A stretch of DNA of 42,586 bases from Gemmatimonadaceae bacterium (GTDB lineage: Bacteria > Gemmatimonadota > Gemmatimonadetes > Gemmatimonadales > Gemmatimonadaceae), in the NCBI GenBank assembly GCA_013816855.1, contig JACDDT010000015.1, positions 1-42,586 on the forward strand, written 5' to 3'. The notes beneath the pieces are model-generated. The model saw only the letters and a program-made list of their open reading frames with translations. It was not told the DNA's origin and did no database searches. This document shows, in pieces, positions 16,710 to 25,346 of the stretch (within the stretch, counting starts at the first letter, position 1; each line of letters begins with the position of its first letter). Made by a program: the position numbers and the translations under genes.

Positions 16710-18232
16710 AACAGTTGCTCTGCGTGCTCTGATGCTTGCTCGAGCATCGCTTCCTGGAGCTTCCTCCCGTAACGGGCGAGGAAAGGCACAAAGCTGAGCG
16801 TGCGCTCTTGCGGGCGGCCCAGGGGAAATAGCGATCCGCGTGCCGTTGCCACGTCGTGCATCAGCTCCGCGTTTCTGCGCTTCCACGCGGCCACCACTCG
16901 CCTCTCGAAACGATCGACCCGATGAGCAAGGTTGCGGCGAAGTCCCTCAACCACTGCCTTGGTTGCGAGCGAATCCCCTTCCGAAGACGCTGCTGACAAC
17001 GCGGCCGCGCGTTCCTGAATCGAATCCCTCATCGCAGAGATCTCGCGGCTCAGCGGCTCGGGAAGCTGCTCACGTGCCAATCTTGCCTCGGCGGCGTGCG
17101 GATCCTGAAGCTCCGCCGCAGTCATTCCCGTCTTGTCGAGAATCCTTCGCACGTGCGGCTCGACAATCGTGCACGACCATCGCGGCACGATGAGCGGACG
17201 CGGAACACCGAGTGCATCGGCTATCGGAGCCAGCTGCGCAAAGTACGCGATCTCGGCAGGGCCACCGACGTACGCGACGGTCGGAAGAATCTGCCTCTCG
17301 ACAATCGGGCGGAGGAGAACATTCGGCCCGAGGTCGGATCCAGGTGGGATGTCTCGCGCTCCGCGCTTGCGTGGAATGCGCTTTCGACCAGTTGGCGTTT
17401 TCTCGAACACCAGCGAAAGCCCGGCCACATCCTGCACCTGAAGCTCGAAACCATCCTTCTCGATTGAAGCGTTGTTCGCAGCGATGGCCTGCGCGATGTC
17501 CTCGCCTTTGCCGAGTGCGGTCTTGAGTAGTGGAAGTGATGTCTCGCGCACGGCTTCGTGCGACGCATCGAGCACAGAAATGCCGAGCGGCGCAAACAAC
17601 TCCCGGAGAAGTCCAACGTACGCCCCGCCGACAGTCGCTGATGAGCCGTACATGCGCGCGACGAGCGCGGTGATCGGGTCTGCCGCGGAGCCGGACGCCG
17701 CATTCACCTCGGCGAGAAGCGCGGCGACATCTCCAAGCTTCATTTCGGACATCGACGGCCCGGCTGGCTCAGCGGCTTCCAAAACGAGCTCGCGTGCCCC
17801 TCCCGGAAACGAAACGGCAACTTTGCTTGCTTCCCGGAAATCGGTGTCATCAGTCGCAGCCCAGAACACTGGAGCTGTTGGCACACCGGTCAGTTTCTCG
17901 ATCGCATTCGCAAGCGCGAGTGCGCTGAGCGCTTTCGAAAGAGTGTAGATGGGCCCGCCGAAGAGGCCGGGCTGCTGCCCCGTCGTCACAACGACACCCT
18001 TCCCGCCCGCTACCCGCGAAAGCCTGGACTCGGCTTCGCCACCGGTCTGAATCGCGGGACGAAGACGCTCGAGCCAGTCGCTTCCCACGGAAGCGTTGAC
18101 GGCATTCGCCCGTTCGACCCAACCAGCTTTGCCGCTCGGGCGCTGCAGATAACGAGGGTCGGCTTGGCCCGACATCGCCGCGTGAGCCACTCCGGGGAGC
18201 GCGAGCGGCTGGGAAATAATTTCCGGCGTCAT
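16706..18232 (-). CDS. bshC: Bacillithiol biosynthesis cysteine-adding enzyme BshC
   Basis: Thought to add cysteine to glucosaminyl-malate, the last step of bacillithiol synthesis. 508 residues from ATG 18232, chosen for its ATGA overlap with the methyltransferase gene. The core motif TTGQQPGLFGGPIYTLSK and the VFWAATDDTDF segment identify the family, and a helical C-terminal region (about 370-470) is typical. bshA and bshB are not in the window. Its coupling to a SAM methyltransferase is of interest because N-methyl-bacillithiol is known from green sulfur bacteria. Confidence 0.9.
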   Translation of the reverse strand: MTPEIISQPLALPGVAHAAMSGQADPRYLQRPSGKAGWVERANAVNASVGSDWLERLRPAIQTGGEAESRLSRVAGGKGVVVTTGQQPGLFGGPIYTLSKALSALALANAIEKLTGVPTAPVFWAATDDTDFREASKVAVSFPGGARELVLEAAEPAGPSMSEMKLGDVAALLAEVNAASGSAADPITALVARMYGSSATVGGAYVGLLRELFAPLGISVLDASHEAVRETSLPLLKTALGKGEDIAQAIAANNASIEKDGFELQVQDVAGLSLVFEKTPTGRKRIPRKRGARDIPPGSDLGPNVLLRPIVERQILPTVAYVGGPAEIAYFAQLAPIADALGVPRPLIVPRWSCTIVEPHVRRILDKTGMTAAELQDPHAAEARLAREQLPEPLSREISAMRDSIQERAAALSAASSEGDSLATKAVVEGLRRNLAHRVDRFERRVVAAWKRRNAELMHDVATARGSLFPLGRPQERTLSFVPFLARYGRKLQEAMLEQASEHAEQLL

Positions 18233-18993
18233 CGCTTCACGCTCAACACCATTGTGCGTGGGGACGCGCCCGTCCACGCCGACCCGCGATAATCTCCAAA
18301 GACGTTTTGAACGGCAAATCCTGCATCCTCAAGAAGTCCCTCCAGCTGCGCTTTCGAGAACAATCGGACACGCTCGACGAACGATTTATTCTTCCCCCGA
18401 ATCGTGATTGTCTTTTCCACGAATCTTCCGTCAGCGGTTATGGCGCGCTTCTGCTCGATCACGAGATCATTCACCCTGCGCTCGTCGCACGGCTTGAGGG
18501 TCGCGACTACCTGCTCGGCGTTGAGATAGTCCAGCACGAAGATACCGCCTGGAGGGAGCATTGCTGCAACTTCCGCCAACACGCTGAGATGGTCGTCGTC
18601 GCTGCTGAAGTACCCGAAGCTGGTGAACAGGTTCACTACGAGGGAGAAGCTGCCGGCGCGAAAAGGGAGCACGCGCATGTCCCCGCGAACATAACTGCCT
18701 TCCGCAACCTCCCGCCGCGCTACCCGGAGCAGCGTTTCCGAAAGATCAAATCCCGTCGTCCACCAATGGCGGCTGAGCACGCGGGAGTGTCTCCCTGCGC
18801 CGCAAGCCAAGTCGAGAACCCTCTCGATCTTTTTATCGCCAAGCGCCGATTGAAGGAAGGAAACAACTTCTTCCGCCTCACGTGCGTCGCGATGGGGATA
18901 AACCGCGAGATAATCTTCGCCGAACCATTTCTCGAACCAGGCCGGCTCGTCGGGTGCGTCAGTGCTTTTCTTCGCAGGCGCGTCGGCGCTCAT
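18229..18993 (-). CDS. Class I SAM-dependent methyltransferase
   Basis: 254 residues. A Rossmann-like methyltransferase domain with motif I VLDLACGAGRHSRVL (about 60-75), FDLSETLL, GDMRVLPF and FTSFGYF. The C-terminal part (about 165-250) is a mixed alpha/beta extension. The substrate is unknown. It overlaps rlmH upstream and bshC downstream, each as ATGA. The bshC link suggests a small-molecule role such as thiol or amine methylation, but this is inference. Confidence 0.82.
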   Translation of the reverse strand: MSADAPAKKSTDAPDEPAWFEKWFGEDYLAVYPHRDAREAEEVVSFLQSALGDKKIERVLDLACGAGRHSRVLSRHWWTTGFDLSETLLRVARREVAEGSYVRGDMRVLPFRAGSFSLVVNLFTSFGYFSSDDDHLSVLAEVAAMLPPGGIFVLDYLNAEQVVATLKPCDERRVNDLVIEQKRAITADGRFVEKTITIRGKNKSFVERVRLFSKAQLEGLLEDAGFAVQNVFGDYRGSAWTGASPRTMVLSVKR

Positions 18994-19454
18994 TTGTGGT
19001 ACGGCTCGCCGCGAACGATCGTGCCGGCGCGGTAGATCTGTTCGGTGAGCACAAGCCGCGCGAGCTCGTGCGGCATCGTAAAGGGCGAAAGTGAGAGTCT
19101 ACTGTGCGCGGCGCCCAGGATATCGTCACTGAGACCGAACGCGCCACCGACAAGGAAAGCGAGATCCCGTGCGGATTCTCTCGCAGCTTGGATCAGCGCA
19201 GCGAACTTTTCGGAATCGAGGGCATCACCGCGAACGTCGCAGGCGATGACACGCGCGCCCGAAGGTAGCTTCTCGGCGAGTCGCTTCCCCTCACGCGCTT
19301 TCACCTCCGCTGCAGTGAGCGACGAAGCACCCTCCTCCTTGACTTCATACACTTCGAGCGGCCAGTACCGCGCCGCCCGGGTTTGATAGTCGGTGATAGC
19401 CTGTTTCACTTCGGCATTGCGCGGCTTGCCGACGACGGCCACCACGAGGCGCAT
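18990..19454 (-). CDS. rlmH: 23S rRNA (pseudouridine-1915-N3) methyltransferase
   Basis: A SPOUT-family methyltransferase acting on helix 69 of 23S rRNA in assembled ribosomes. 154 residues, the normal size. Marks: [16 protein letters not shown] at the N-terminus, [14 protein letters not shown] forming the knot region, and the invariant C-terminus [14 protein letters not shown]. The start ATG directly follows the TAA stop of the dehydrogenase gene. Confidence 0.96.
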   Translation of the reverse strand: MRLVVAVVGKPRNAEVKQAITDYQTRAARYWPLEVYEVKEEGASSLTAAEVKAREGKRLAEKLPSGARVIACDVRGDALDSEKFAALIQAARESARDLAFLVGGAFGLSDDILGAAHSRLSLSPFTMPHELARLVLTEQIYRAGTIVRGEPYHK

Positions 19455-20762
19455 TTACGCGTAAACGCCGCGGAGCCTGTGGACGTTCGCCACTCTGCTG
19501 ATGGAAAGCATATATGCGGCTGTGCGCATGTTGACGCTGTGACGTTTGGAGAGGGCGAGCACCTCCGAGAAGCTGGAGCACATGATCTTCTCGAGCCGCT
19601 CGTTGACCACATCCTCGGTCCAGAAGTAACCGCCGCGGTCCTGCACCCACTCGAAGTAAGAGACAGTGACGCCCCCGGCGTTGGCGAGAATGTCGGGGAT
19701 GACGAAGATTCCCTTCTCGTCGAGAATGGAATCGGCGGCCGCGGTCGTCGGACCGTTCGCGCCTTCGCAGATCATCTTTGCGCGAATGTCGTGCGCGTTC
19801 TTCGTGGTGATGACATTCTCCAGCGCAGCCGGCACGAGGACGTCAACGTCCAGCGTCAGGAGATCAGCGCTGCTGATTTGATCGCCCTTCTTGTGGCCCT
19901 CGAGTCCCTTGTTCTTCGCGGCGTATGCAATTGCGTCCGGGATGTCGATTCCCTTTTCGTTGTACAGAGCGACGTTGCGGTCTCCGATGGCGACGACGCG
20001 GCAGCCTTCCTTCGCAAGCAGATCGGCGGCGACGGACCCGACGTTTCCGAATCCCTGCACCGCCACGCGCGTGCCTTTGATCGGCAACCCGAGATGCTTG
20101 AGCGCTTCCCTCGTTACGATCATGCAGCCGCGGCCGGTTGCCTCCTTGCGGCCGAGAGATCCACCCATTTCGACCGGCTTCCCGGTGACAACGGCGGTAT
20201 CGGTGTATCCGACATGCATGGAGTACGTGTCCATAACCCACGCCATGACACGCTCGTTCGTATTGACGTCGGGCGCCGGCACATCGGAGTTAGGGCCGAG
20301 AAAGCGAATGATGCCTGAGGTGTAGCGGCGGGTGAGACGCTCGAGCTCGCTGATGCTCATCGAGTGGGGATCGCATTTGACGCCGCCTTTCGCGCCGCCG
20401 AAAGGGATGTTCACAACGGCGCACTTCCAAGTCATCCACGCGGCGAGTGCTTTCACTTCTTCGAGAGTCACCTGCATGTCGAAGCGGATGCCGCCCTTGG
20501 CAGGACCGCGAGAAGTGTTGTAGAGAACGCGGTAGCCCTCGTACACCTCGACTTCGCCGTTGTCGCGAGTGATCGGAATGGAGACGATGATCTGCTTCTC
20601 CGCCTGCCGCAAAACTTTGTATAGCCCCTGCTCCAGATCGAGAAGCTCGGCGGCCTTATCGAAGCGGGACATCATCGCCTCGAATGGATTCTCTTCGTTT
20701 AGGAAATGGTCCTTGTCCGGCTGAACGACTCCTGTCGCGGGAAGACGACGATCGATTGGCAT
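19455..20762 (-). CDS. gdhA: Glutamate dehydrogenase (Glu/Leu/Phe/Val family)
   Basis: Oxidative deamination of glutamate to 2-oxoglutarate or the reverse. 435 residues. The N-terminal catalytic domain has [23 protein letters not shown] with the catalytic lysine, and [13 protein letters not shown] with the catalytic aspartate. The C-terminal Rossmann domain has [18 protein letters not shown] or NADP preference cannot be decided. An AT-rich TATAAA lies two nt before the ATG, so the start used could be further downstream, for example near [13 protein letters not shown]. It sits 32 bp after lpxK. Confidence 0.93.
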   Translation of the reverse strand: MPIDRRLPATGVVQPDKDHFLNEENPFEAMMSRFDKAAELLDLEQGLYKVLRQAEKQIIVSIPITRDNGEVEVYEGYRVLYNTSRGPAKGGIRFDMQVTLEEVKALAAWMTWKCAVVNIPFGGAKGGVKCDPHSMSISELERLTRRYTSGIIRFLGPNSDVPAPDVNTNERVMAWVMDTYSMHVGYTDTAVVTGKPVEMGGSLGRKEATGRGCMIVTREALKHLGLPIKGTRVAVQGFGNVGSVAADLLAKEGCRVVAIGDRNVALYNEKGIDIPDAIAYAAKNKGLEGHKKGDQISSADLLTLDVDVLVPAALENVITTKNAHDIRAKMICEGANGPTTAAADSILDEKGIFVIPDILANAGGVTVSYFEWVQDRGGYFWTEDVVNERLEKIMCSSFSEVLALSKRHSVNMRTAAYMLSISRVANVHRLRGVYA

Positions 20763-20794
20763 TTTTATATGCGTTCGGTGGAAGCCCGGGTTGG

Positions 20795-21811
20795 TTATCT
20801 CAGATCACAAATTCGGTCGAGCATCTGGTCGAGCCGTGCAGCGCCTTCCTCGATGGTCGCGCGCTGTGAAACATACCATAACGAGGCGTGCTCCGGAGGC
20901 CACAACGGTCCCAGCTTGACTGCATCCTTGAGAGTGCAGACGACGAAATCTGCGCTCTCCGCGGCCGCCGCGATCGAGGCCGCTTCACGCGCACTAAAGG
21001 CGTGGTGGTCGGGAAACGGAGCGCCGACAACACTCGCGCCGGTCGCAGTCAATTGCTCGAAAAAGCTCTTAGGATTCGCGATAGCTGCAATCGCGTACAC
21101 CTTTGCATCTGAGAGTGCAGCAAGCGGCATTGTTTGTCCCGTCGCAGTGCTTCTCAGCTCGCCGAGGCGAAAGCGCATCACTGCCTGCGGCACTGAAGGG
21201 GCCGCTACGCTCAACGCGCGCTGAACGTTTTCAATTTTCCCCCGCCCCGCCGTCTTCGCGGTAATCATGACGAGCGATGCCCGGCGTGCGGCGTGAAGCG
21301 GCTCGCGCCAAGGTCCGGCGGGCAGCAGGTTCGCCTCGCCGCGCCAGCCGTCGGCGCTAATGAGGAGAAGGTCGAGATCGCGCGCCGCACGGCGGTGCTG
21401 AAACCCGTCGTCGAGCACGGCGATGTCTGCGCCGCGAGCGACCGCTTCACGGATTCCGCGCACCCTGTCTTTGCAGACGACAACATCTACTTCGGGATTG
21501 AGCGCCTTGTGCACGAGCGGCTCGTCCTCACCGTACCCGCGCAGAACGACAGCGGGATTTTTCCCGCGCTCGACGATAGCTCCGGCGATCCACGCCGCTA
21601 CCGGCGTCTTGCCGGTGCCCCCTACTGTAAGGTTGCCCACACCGATTACGGGAATGGTGCTTTGATAAACCCGTAGAATGCGGCGGTCGTAGAGAAGTCC
21701 GCGCAGCGCTGAGGCTCCAGCATAGAGCGCGCTGAAAGGGCTGAGCAGCGCGCGCGCCGCCTTCGCGCGGGCGCTGTCGCTCGTCCACACCGAGACAAGC
21801 TGCCGTCTCAT
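20795..21811 (-). CDS. lpxK: Tetraacyldisaccharide 4'-kinase
   Basis: Phosphorylates the 4' position of the lipid A disaccharide at the inner membrane. 338 residues, the normal size. Walker A region [14 protein letters not shown] (about 56-69) and Walker B-like [10 protein letters not shown] are clear. An N-terminal hydrophobic helix anchors it to the membrane. ATGA overlap with the DUF374 acyltransferase gene. It ends the lipid A cluster. Confidence 0.95.
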   Translation of the reverse strand: MRRQLVSVWTSDSARAKAARALLSPFSALYAGASALRGLLYDRRILRVYQSTIPVIGVGNLTVGGTGKTPVAAWIAGAIVERGKNPAVVLRGYGEDEPLVHKALNPEVDVVVCKDRVRGIREAVARGADIAVLDDGFQHRRAARDLDLLLISADGWRGEANLLPAGPWREPLHAARRASLVMITAKTAGRGKIENVQRALSVAAPSVPQAVMRFRLGELRSTATGQTMPLAALSDAKVYAIAAIANPKSFFEQLTATGASVVGAPFPDHHAFSAREAASIAAAAESADFVVCTLKDAVKLGPLWPPEHASLWYVSQRATIEEGAARLDQMLDRICDLR

Positions 21812-22470
21812 GTGACCCCGCCTGCCTCGCGTGTCGTCGCCATCATCAGTCGCTCGAATCTCTCCGCGTCTTCCGCAGCGGCGCGTGGCGAATCCGCGAC
21901 GACCTCAGTAGGCGCGCCATAAACGACCGTCACTTTTGCGAAAGGTTTTGGGATAAGAAACCCGTCCCAGCTTCCCAGACGCCACGCGCTGGATGCGTGC
22001 GCTGCGATTGGCAGGATAGGCGCATTCGATCGTTGCGCAGCGACCAGCGCGCCGGGCGCGTACTTGAAGGCGGGCCCCTTCGGACCATCAGGCGTTACCG
22101 CTACCTCGTTGCCGTCCTGAAGCTCTCTTACCAGGGAAAGGAGTGCGCGCCCAGCCCCTCTAGTCGAAGACCCGCGTATCAACCGGTAACCAAGGGACTG
22201 CGCGAGTCTCGCCACGAGCTCGCCGTCACGGTGCTCACTGATCAGAACGGCGATACGCTGGTCGCGGTGGTGCCACAACAATGGAAGAAGCTGCCCGTGC
22301 CACAGCGAAAAGATGAATGGCCGCCGCTGATCGCGAAGCGATTCCAGCGCGGCAGCGTTTTTTACTTCGTATCGCCATGTATGCGCGATGGACCGAAGAA
22401 CGGCACCGCCCGCCGTGAGTGCCGCGCGATCTTTCCGCGTGAGAACGGACGAGCTGCCTCCTCTGCTCAC
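21808..22470 (-). CDS. DUF374 lysophospholipid acyltransferase-like protein
   Basis: 220 residues. The DUF374/LPLAT domain is shown by LWHGQLLPLLWH, ISEHRDGELVA, RGSSTRGAGRALLSL and TPDGPKGPAFKYAPG. Members are thought to transfer acyl chains in outer-membrane lipid synthesis and often sit near Kdo transferase or lpx genes. Here, between lpxB and lpxK, it is a candidate for a late lipid A acyl step. GTG start overlaps the lpxB stop (GTGA). Substrate is inference. Confidence 0.85.
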   Translation of the reverse strand: MSRGGSSSVLTRKDRAALTAGGAVLRSIAHTWRYEVKNAAALESLRDQRRPFIFSLWHGQLLPLLWHHRDQRIAVLISEHRDGELVARLAQSLGYRLIRGSSTRGAGRALLSLVRELQDGNEVAVTPDGPKGPAFKYAPGALVAAQRSNAPILPIAAHASSAWRLGSWDGFLIPKPFAKVTVVYGAPTEVVADSPRAAAEDAERFERLMMATTREAGGVT

Positions 22471-23576
22471 GGAAGCATCGCCGATGCCATTGCCGAGACG
22501 CGGTCCGCAGCGCCAGCTGAGCCAAGCTTTTCCTTTACTTCCGCCAAGCCGGCGAGTGCTTTCTCTCGCGCGGGACCGGCATCGAGGAGCTTCGTTAGAG
22601 CCGCGGTGATCGACTTGGCTTTGATATCATCCTGAATGAACTCGGGTGCTACTTCCCTCCCGGCGACGACGTTCACGAGGCCGATGTGAGGCACCGTTAC
22701 TACCATCCGCGCCAGAGCATAAGAAATTCGTCCGGTTCGGTAAGCGACGACGAGAGGACATCCAGCGATGGCGGCCTCCAATGTCGTTGTGCCGCTCTTG
22801 CACAGCCCCGCGTCCGCGGCGCGAAGAACGTTCAGTGATTGTGAATGCACAAGCGGGAAAGGGCAGCGCGACGGGTCGAGCTTCACCGTCTCCGCTACAC
22901 TGACCAGTACCCGGAGTCCGGGGCGCTTCGCGCAAAGCATGTTAGCCGCGGCGACGAAATCATCCAGATGCCTTTCGATCTCCTGCTGCCTGCTCCCCGG
23001 AAAGAGCGCCAGCACTTCCGCGTCATCTGGAATTCCCAATTCCGCGCGCGCTTGGGCCTTTGACGGCATGTCGACAGCCCGGTCGAGCATTGGGTGTCCG
23101 ACGAACGTCGCGTCCACTCCATACCCGCGCAGCAATTTCTCCTCGAAGGGAAGGATCACCGCGGCTTTCGTCACCAGCCGCGCGAGTTTCGGAAGCCTGC
23201 CCGATCCCCACGCCCATACTTGTGGTGTGACGTAGTACAAAACGGGGACCCCAAACTCCTTCGCCCGCTCCGCGACTTTCATGTTGAAGCCCGGATAATC
23301 GATGAGGACGATCAGTGCGAGTTCGCCGCGCCGCATCATGTCAGTGATTCTTCCAAGCAAACGGAAATGGGCGGGTATGTGCTCGAGAATCTCGAAGAAA
23401 CCCATTACTCCGAGATGCGCGTCGAGATGAATCATCTCCACGCCCTGCTCCGCGAGCTTCGCGCCGCCTATCGCAGCCAGCTCCAACTCCGGCCTGATAC
23501 GCCTCAGCGACGCGGCGACGCCGGCCGCATGAAGATCGCCGGAAGCTTCTCCGGCGACGAAAAGAACCTTACGCAT
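22467..23576 (-). CDS. lpxB: Lipid-A-disaccharide synthase
   Basis: GT19 glycosyltransferase that joins UDP-2,3-diacylglucosamine and lipid X. 369 residues from ATG 23576, which gives the family N-terminus MRKVLFVAGEASGDLHAA. Other marks: HLGVMGFFEIL, LIDYPGFNMKVA, YYVTPQVWAWG, LFPGSRQQEI and KSGTTTLEAA. The start lies in the last codons of the Gfo/Idh gene (8-bp overlap). No lpxH or lpxI homologue, which would make lipid X, is present in the window. Confidence 0.96.
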   Translation of the reverse strand: MRKVLFVAGEASGDLHAAGVAASLRRIRPELELAAIGGAKLAEQGVEMIHLDAHLGVMGFFEILEHIPAHFRLLGRITDMMRRGELALIVLIDYPGFNMKVAERAKEFGVPVLYYVTPQVWAWGSGRLPKLARLVTKAAVILPFEEKLLRGYGVDATFVGHPMLDRAVDMPSKAQARAELGIPDDAEVLALFPGSRQQEIERHLDDFVAAANMLCAKRPGLRVLVSVAETVKLDPSRCPFPLVHSQSLNVLRAADAGLCKSGTTTLEAAIAGCPLVVAYRTGRISYALARMVVTVPHIGLVNVVAGREVAPEFIQDDIKAKSITAALTKLLDAGPAREKALAGLAEVKEKLGSAGAADRVSAMASAMLP

Positions 23577-24570
23577 ATGCGTGCCGCTTGCCCGCGAGCG
23601 CGGGAAGCGTTCGCTCGATCTCACCTACGATCTTCAGTGCCACCGCCAGCGCCGTCCGGCCGTCTTCGCCGGAAACAACCACGGGACTCGCTCCGTTCAG
23701 CGCGGCGACAAAGCTTTCTAGCTCGAGCTTCAGCGGCTCGCCTTCCGGTGCGTCGAGCGTCACGCGGTCCACGACTTCGGCCATGTCGAGTGGCTTGCCG
23801 GACGCAATTAACTCGGGGAGATTGTTTTTCAGCTTGTAGTACTCGCCGGTGCCCGTGGCGAGGTCGAGCGACATGTATCCGCTGTGCTGAAAGATGCGAA
23901 TCTTCCTTTTGCGATCGCGCGAGATGCGGCTCGCGGTGATGTTCGCAACCGCCCCCGATGTAAACGTCACGCGCGCGTTCGCGATGTCGAGCATTGGAGT
24001 GAGAACGGGCACGCCTACGGCGCTGATCTCGCTGGCGTCGGCGCCCACCAGTGTAAGAAGCAGATCGATGTCGTGGATCATGAGATCCAGCACGACAGCT
24101 ACATCAGAGCCTCGCGGGCTGAATGGCGCCAGCCGCTCGCTGTCAACGAACCTCGGCTCGTGCACATACGGAAGCGCTGCACGCACCGCGCGGTTAAACC
24201 GCTCGATGTGGCCGATTTGGATCATCACCCCGCGCGTCTTCGCCAAAGCGATGAGCTCGTCGGCTTGCTCGAGCGTGACGGTGATGGGTTTTTCGATGAA
24301 GACGTGCTTCCCCGCTTCGATTGCGACCTTGGCAACGGCGTGATGAGCGGGAGTGGGAACGACGATGCTTACCGCATCGCATGCGCCGAGAAGCTCTTCG
24401 AAGCCGGTTGCCGCGTCCACGCCAAGCTCTTTCGTGACGTGCTGTGCGCGCTCGGGGCTCGCGTCGAAAAATCCTGCGAACGTCGCACCCGGCAAATCAC
24501 GGAGCAAACGGACATGGTGAAAGCCGAGACTGCCAGCGCCGACGACGCCGACGCGTGGCGTTGCGCTCAA
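23569..24570 (-). CDS. Gfo/Idh/MocA oxidoreductase in the lpx cluster (GnnA-like candidate)
   Basis: 333 residues. N-terminal NAD(P)-binding Rossmann fold (GVVGAGSLGFHHVRLL), the catalytic-lysine signature FIEKPITVTLEQADEL, GHIERFNRA, and LDLMIHDIDLLL. Its place between lpxA and lpxB matches that of gnnA in Acidithiobacillus ferrooxidans, whose product oxidises the 3-OH of UDP-GlcNAc for a 3-amino lipid A precursor. The partner aminotransferase GnnB is not here. TTG start overlaps lpxA (TTGA). The family is sure; the GnnA role is inference. Confidence 0.85.
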   Translation of the reverse strand: MSATPRVGVVGAGSLGFHHVRLLRDLPGATFAGFFDASPERAQHVTKELGVDAATGFEELLGACDAVSIVVPTPAHHAVAKVAIEAGKHVFIEKPITVTLEQADELIALAKTRGVMIQIGHIERFNRAVRAALPYVHEPRFVDSERLAPFSPRGSDVAVVLDLMIHDIDLLLTLVGADASEISAVGVPVLTPMLDIANARVTFTSGAVANITASRISRDRKRKIRIFQHSGYMSLDLATGTGEYYKLKNNLPELIASGKPLDMAEVVDRVTLDAPEGEPLKLELESFVAALNGASPVVVSGEDGRTALAVALKIVGEIERTLPALAGKRHAYA

Positions 24571-25346
24571 ACGACGACTCCGCGCTCGCTCGCCTCTACG
24601 AACTTCACCAGCTCCTGCACTTCGGGGAATGGCTCCAGCTCTTCTGTAGCTCGCTGCATCGCCTGGCTCACATTAAGGTCCGATCGAAAGAAAAGGCGAT
24701 ACGCGCGCTTGAGCTCGCGAAGCACTTCCTCCGAGAACCCGCCACGCTGGAGTCCGATGGTGTTGAGACCATAGAGCTTCACCGGATTCCCAACCGCTTT
24801 GAGAAACGGCGGAATGTCCTTGGACACGCGCGAACAGCCTCCTATGAAGCTGTGCCGTCCGATGCGCACGAATTGGTGCACGGCGGTGAGTCCGGAGATG
24901 ATCGCCCGGTCGTCGACGATGACGTGTCCGGCGAGCTGCACGACATTCGAAAGAATTACCCCGTCGCCAATCTGACAATCGTGCGCGAGATGCACATACG
25001 ACATAAGCAGACAGTTCTTGCCAACGCTCGTCTTGAACGAGTGGGTCGTCCCGCGATTGATCGTGGTGTATTCGCGGATGGTGGTTCCCTCTCCGATCTC
25101 GACCGTTGTCTCCTCGCCGCCGAATTTGAGATCCTGCGGCTCTCCGCCGAGTACCGTGCCAACTCCGACTTTCACATTCGCAGCGAGCTTGACATTTCGC
25201 TCGAGCATGGCGTGTGGAGCAATGACGCATCCATCGCCCACCTCGCACCCGTCGCCGATTATCGCGAAGGGACCGACTGAGACATTCTTTCCGAGCCTCG
25301 CGCCGGGCGAGATGACCGCGGAAGGATGAACCGCGCTGGACGTCAT
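24567..25346 (-). CDS. lpxA: UDP-N-acetylglucosamine acyltransferase
   Basis: First acylation of lipid A synthesis, using an acyl-ACP. 259 residues from ATG 25346 (ATGA overlap with lpxC-fabZ). A left-handed parallel beta-helix of hexapeptide repeats fills residues 1-180, followed by a helical C-terminal domain. The catalytic histidine is His122 in LAHDC, matching E. coli His125, and LAGHV and AVHQF are kept. If the neighbouring oxidoreductase is GnnA, this LpxA may accept a 3-amino substrate. Confidence 0.95.
   Translation of the reverse strand: MTSSAVHPSAVISPGARLGKNVSVGPFAIIGDGCEVGDGCVIAPHAMLERNVKLAANVKVGVGTVLGGEPQDLKFGGEETTVEIGEGTTIREYTTINRGTTHSFKTSVGKNCLLMSYVHLAHDCQIGDGVILSNVVQLAGHVIVDDRAIISGLTAVHQFVRIGRHSFIGGCSRVSKDIPPFLKAVGNPVKLYGLNTIGLQRGGFSEEVLRELKRAYRLFFRSDLNVSQAMQRATEELEPFPEVQELVKFVEASERGVVV

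Noticed and set aside
19383-20318. 311-codon + strand open frame
   Set aside because: It is antisense to gdhA and to the end of rlmH; long opposite-strand frames are common in GC-rich genes, and the translation has no recognisable domain.
23569-24570. LpxI (UDP-diacylglucosamine pyrophosphatase) between lpxA and lpxB
   Set aside because: The sequence has a Rossmann fold and the EKP signature of Gfo/Idh/MocA oxidoreductases, not LpxI features.
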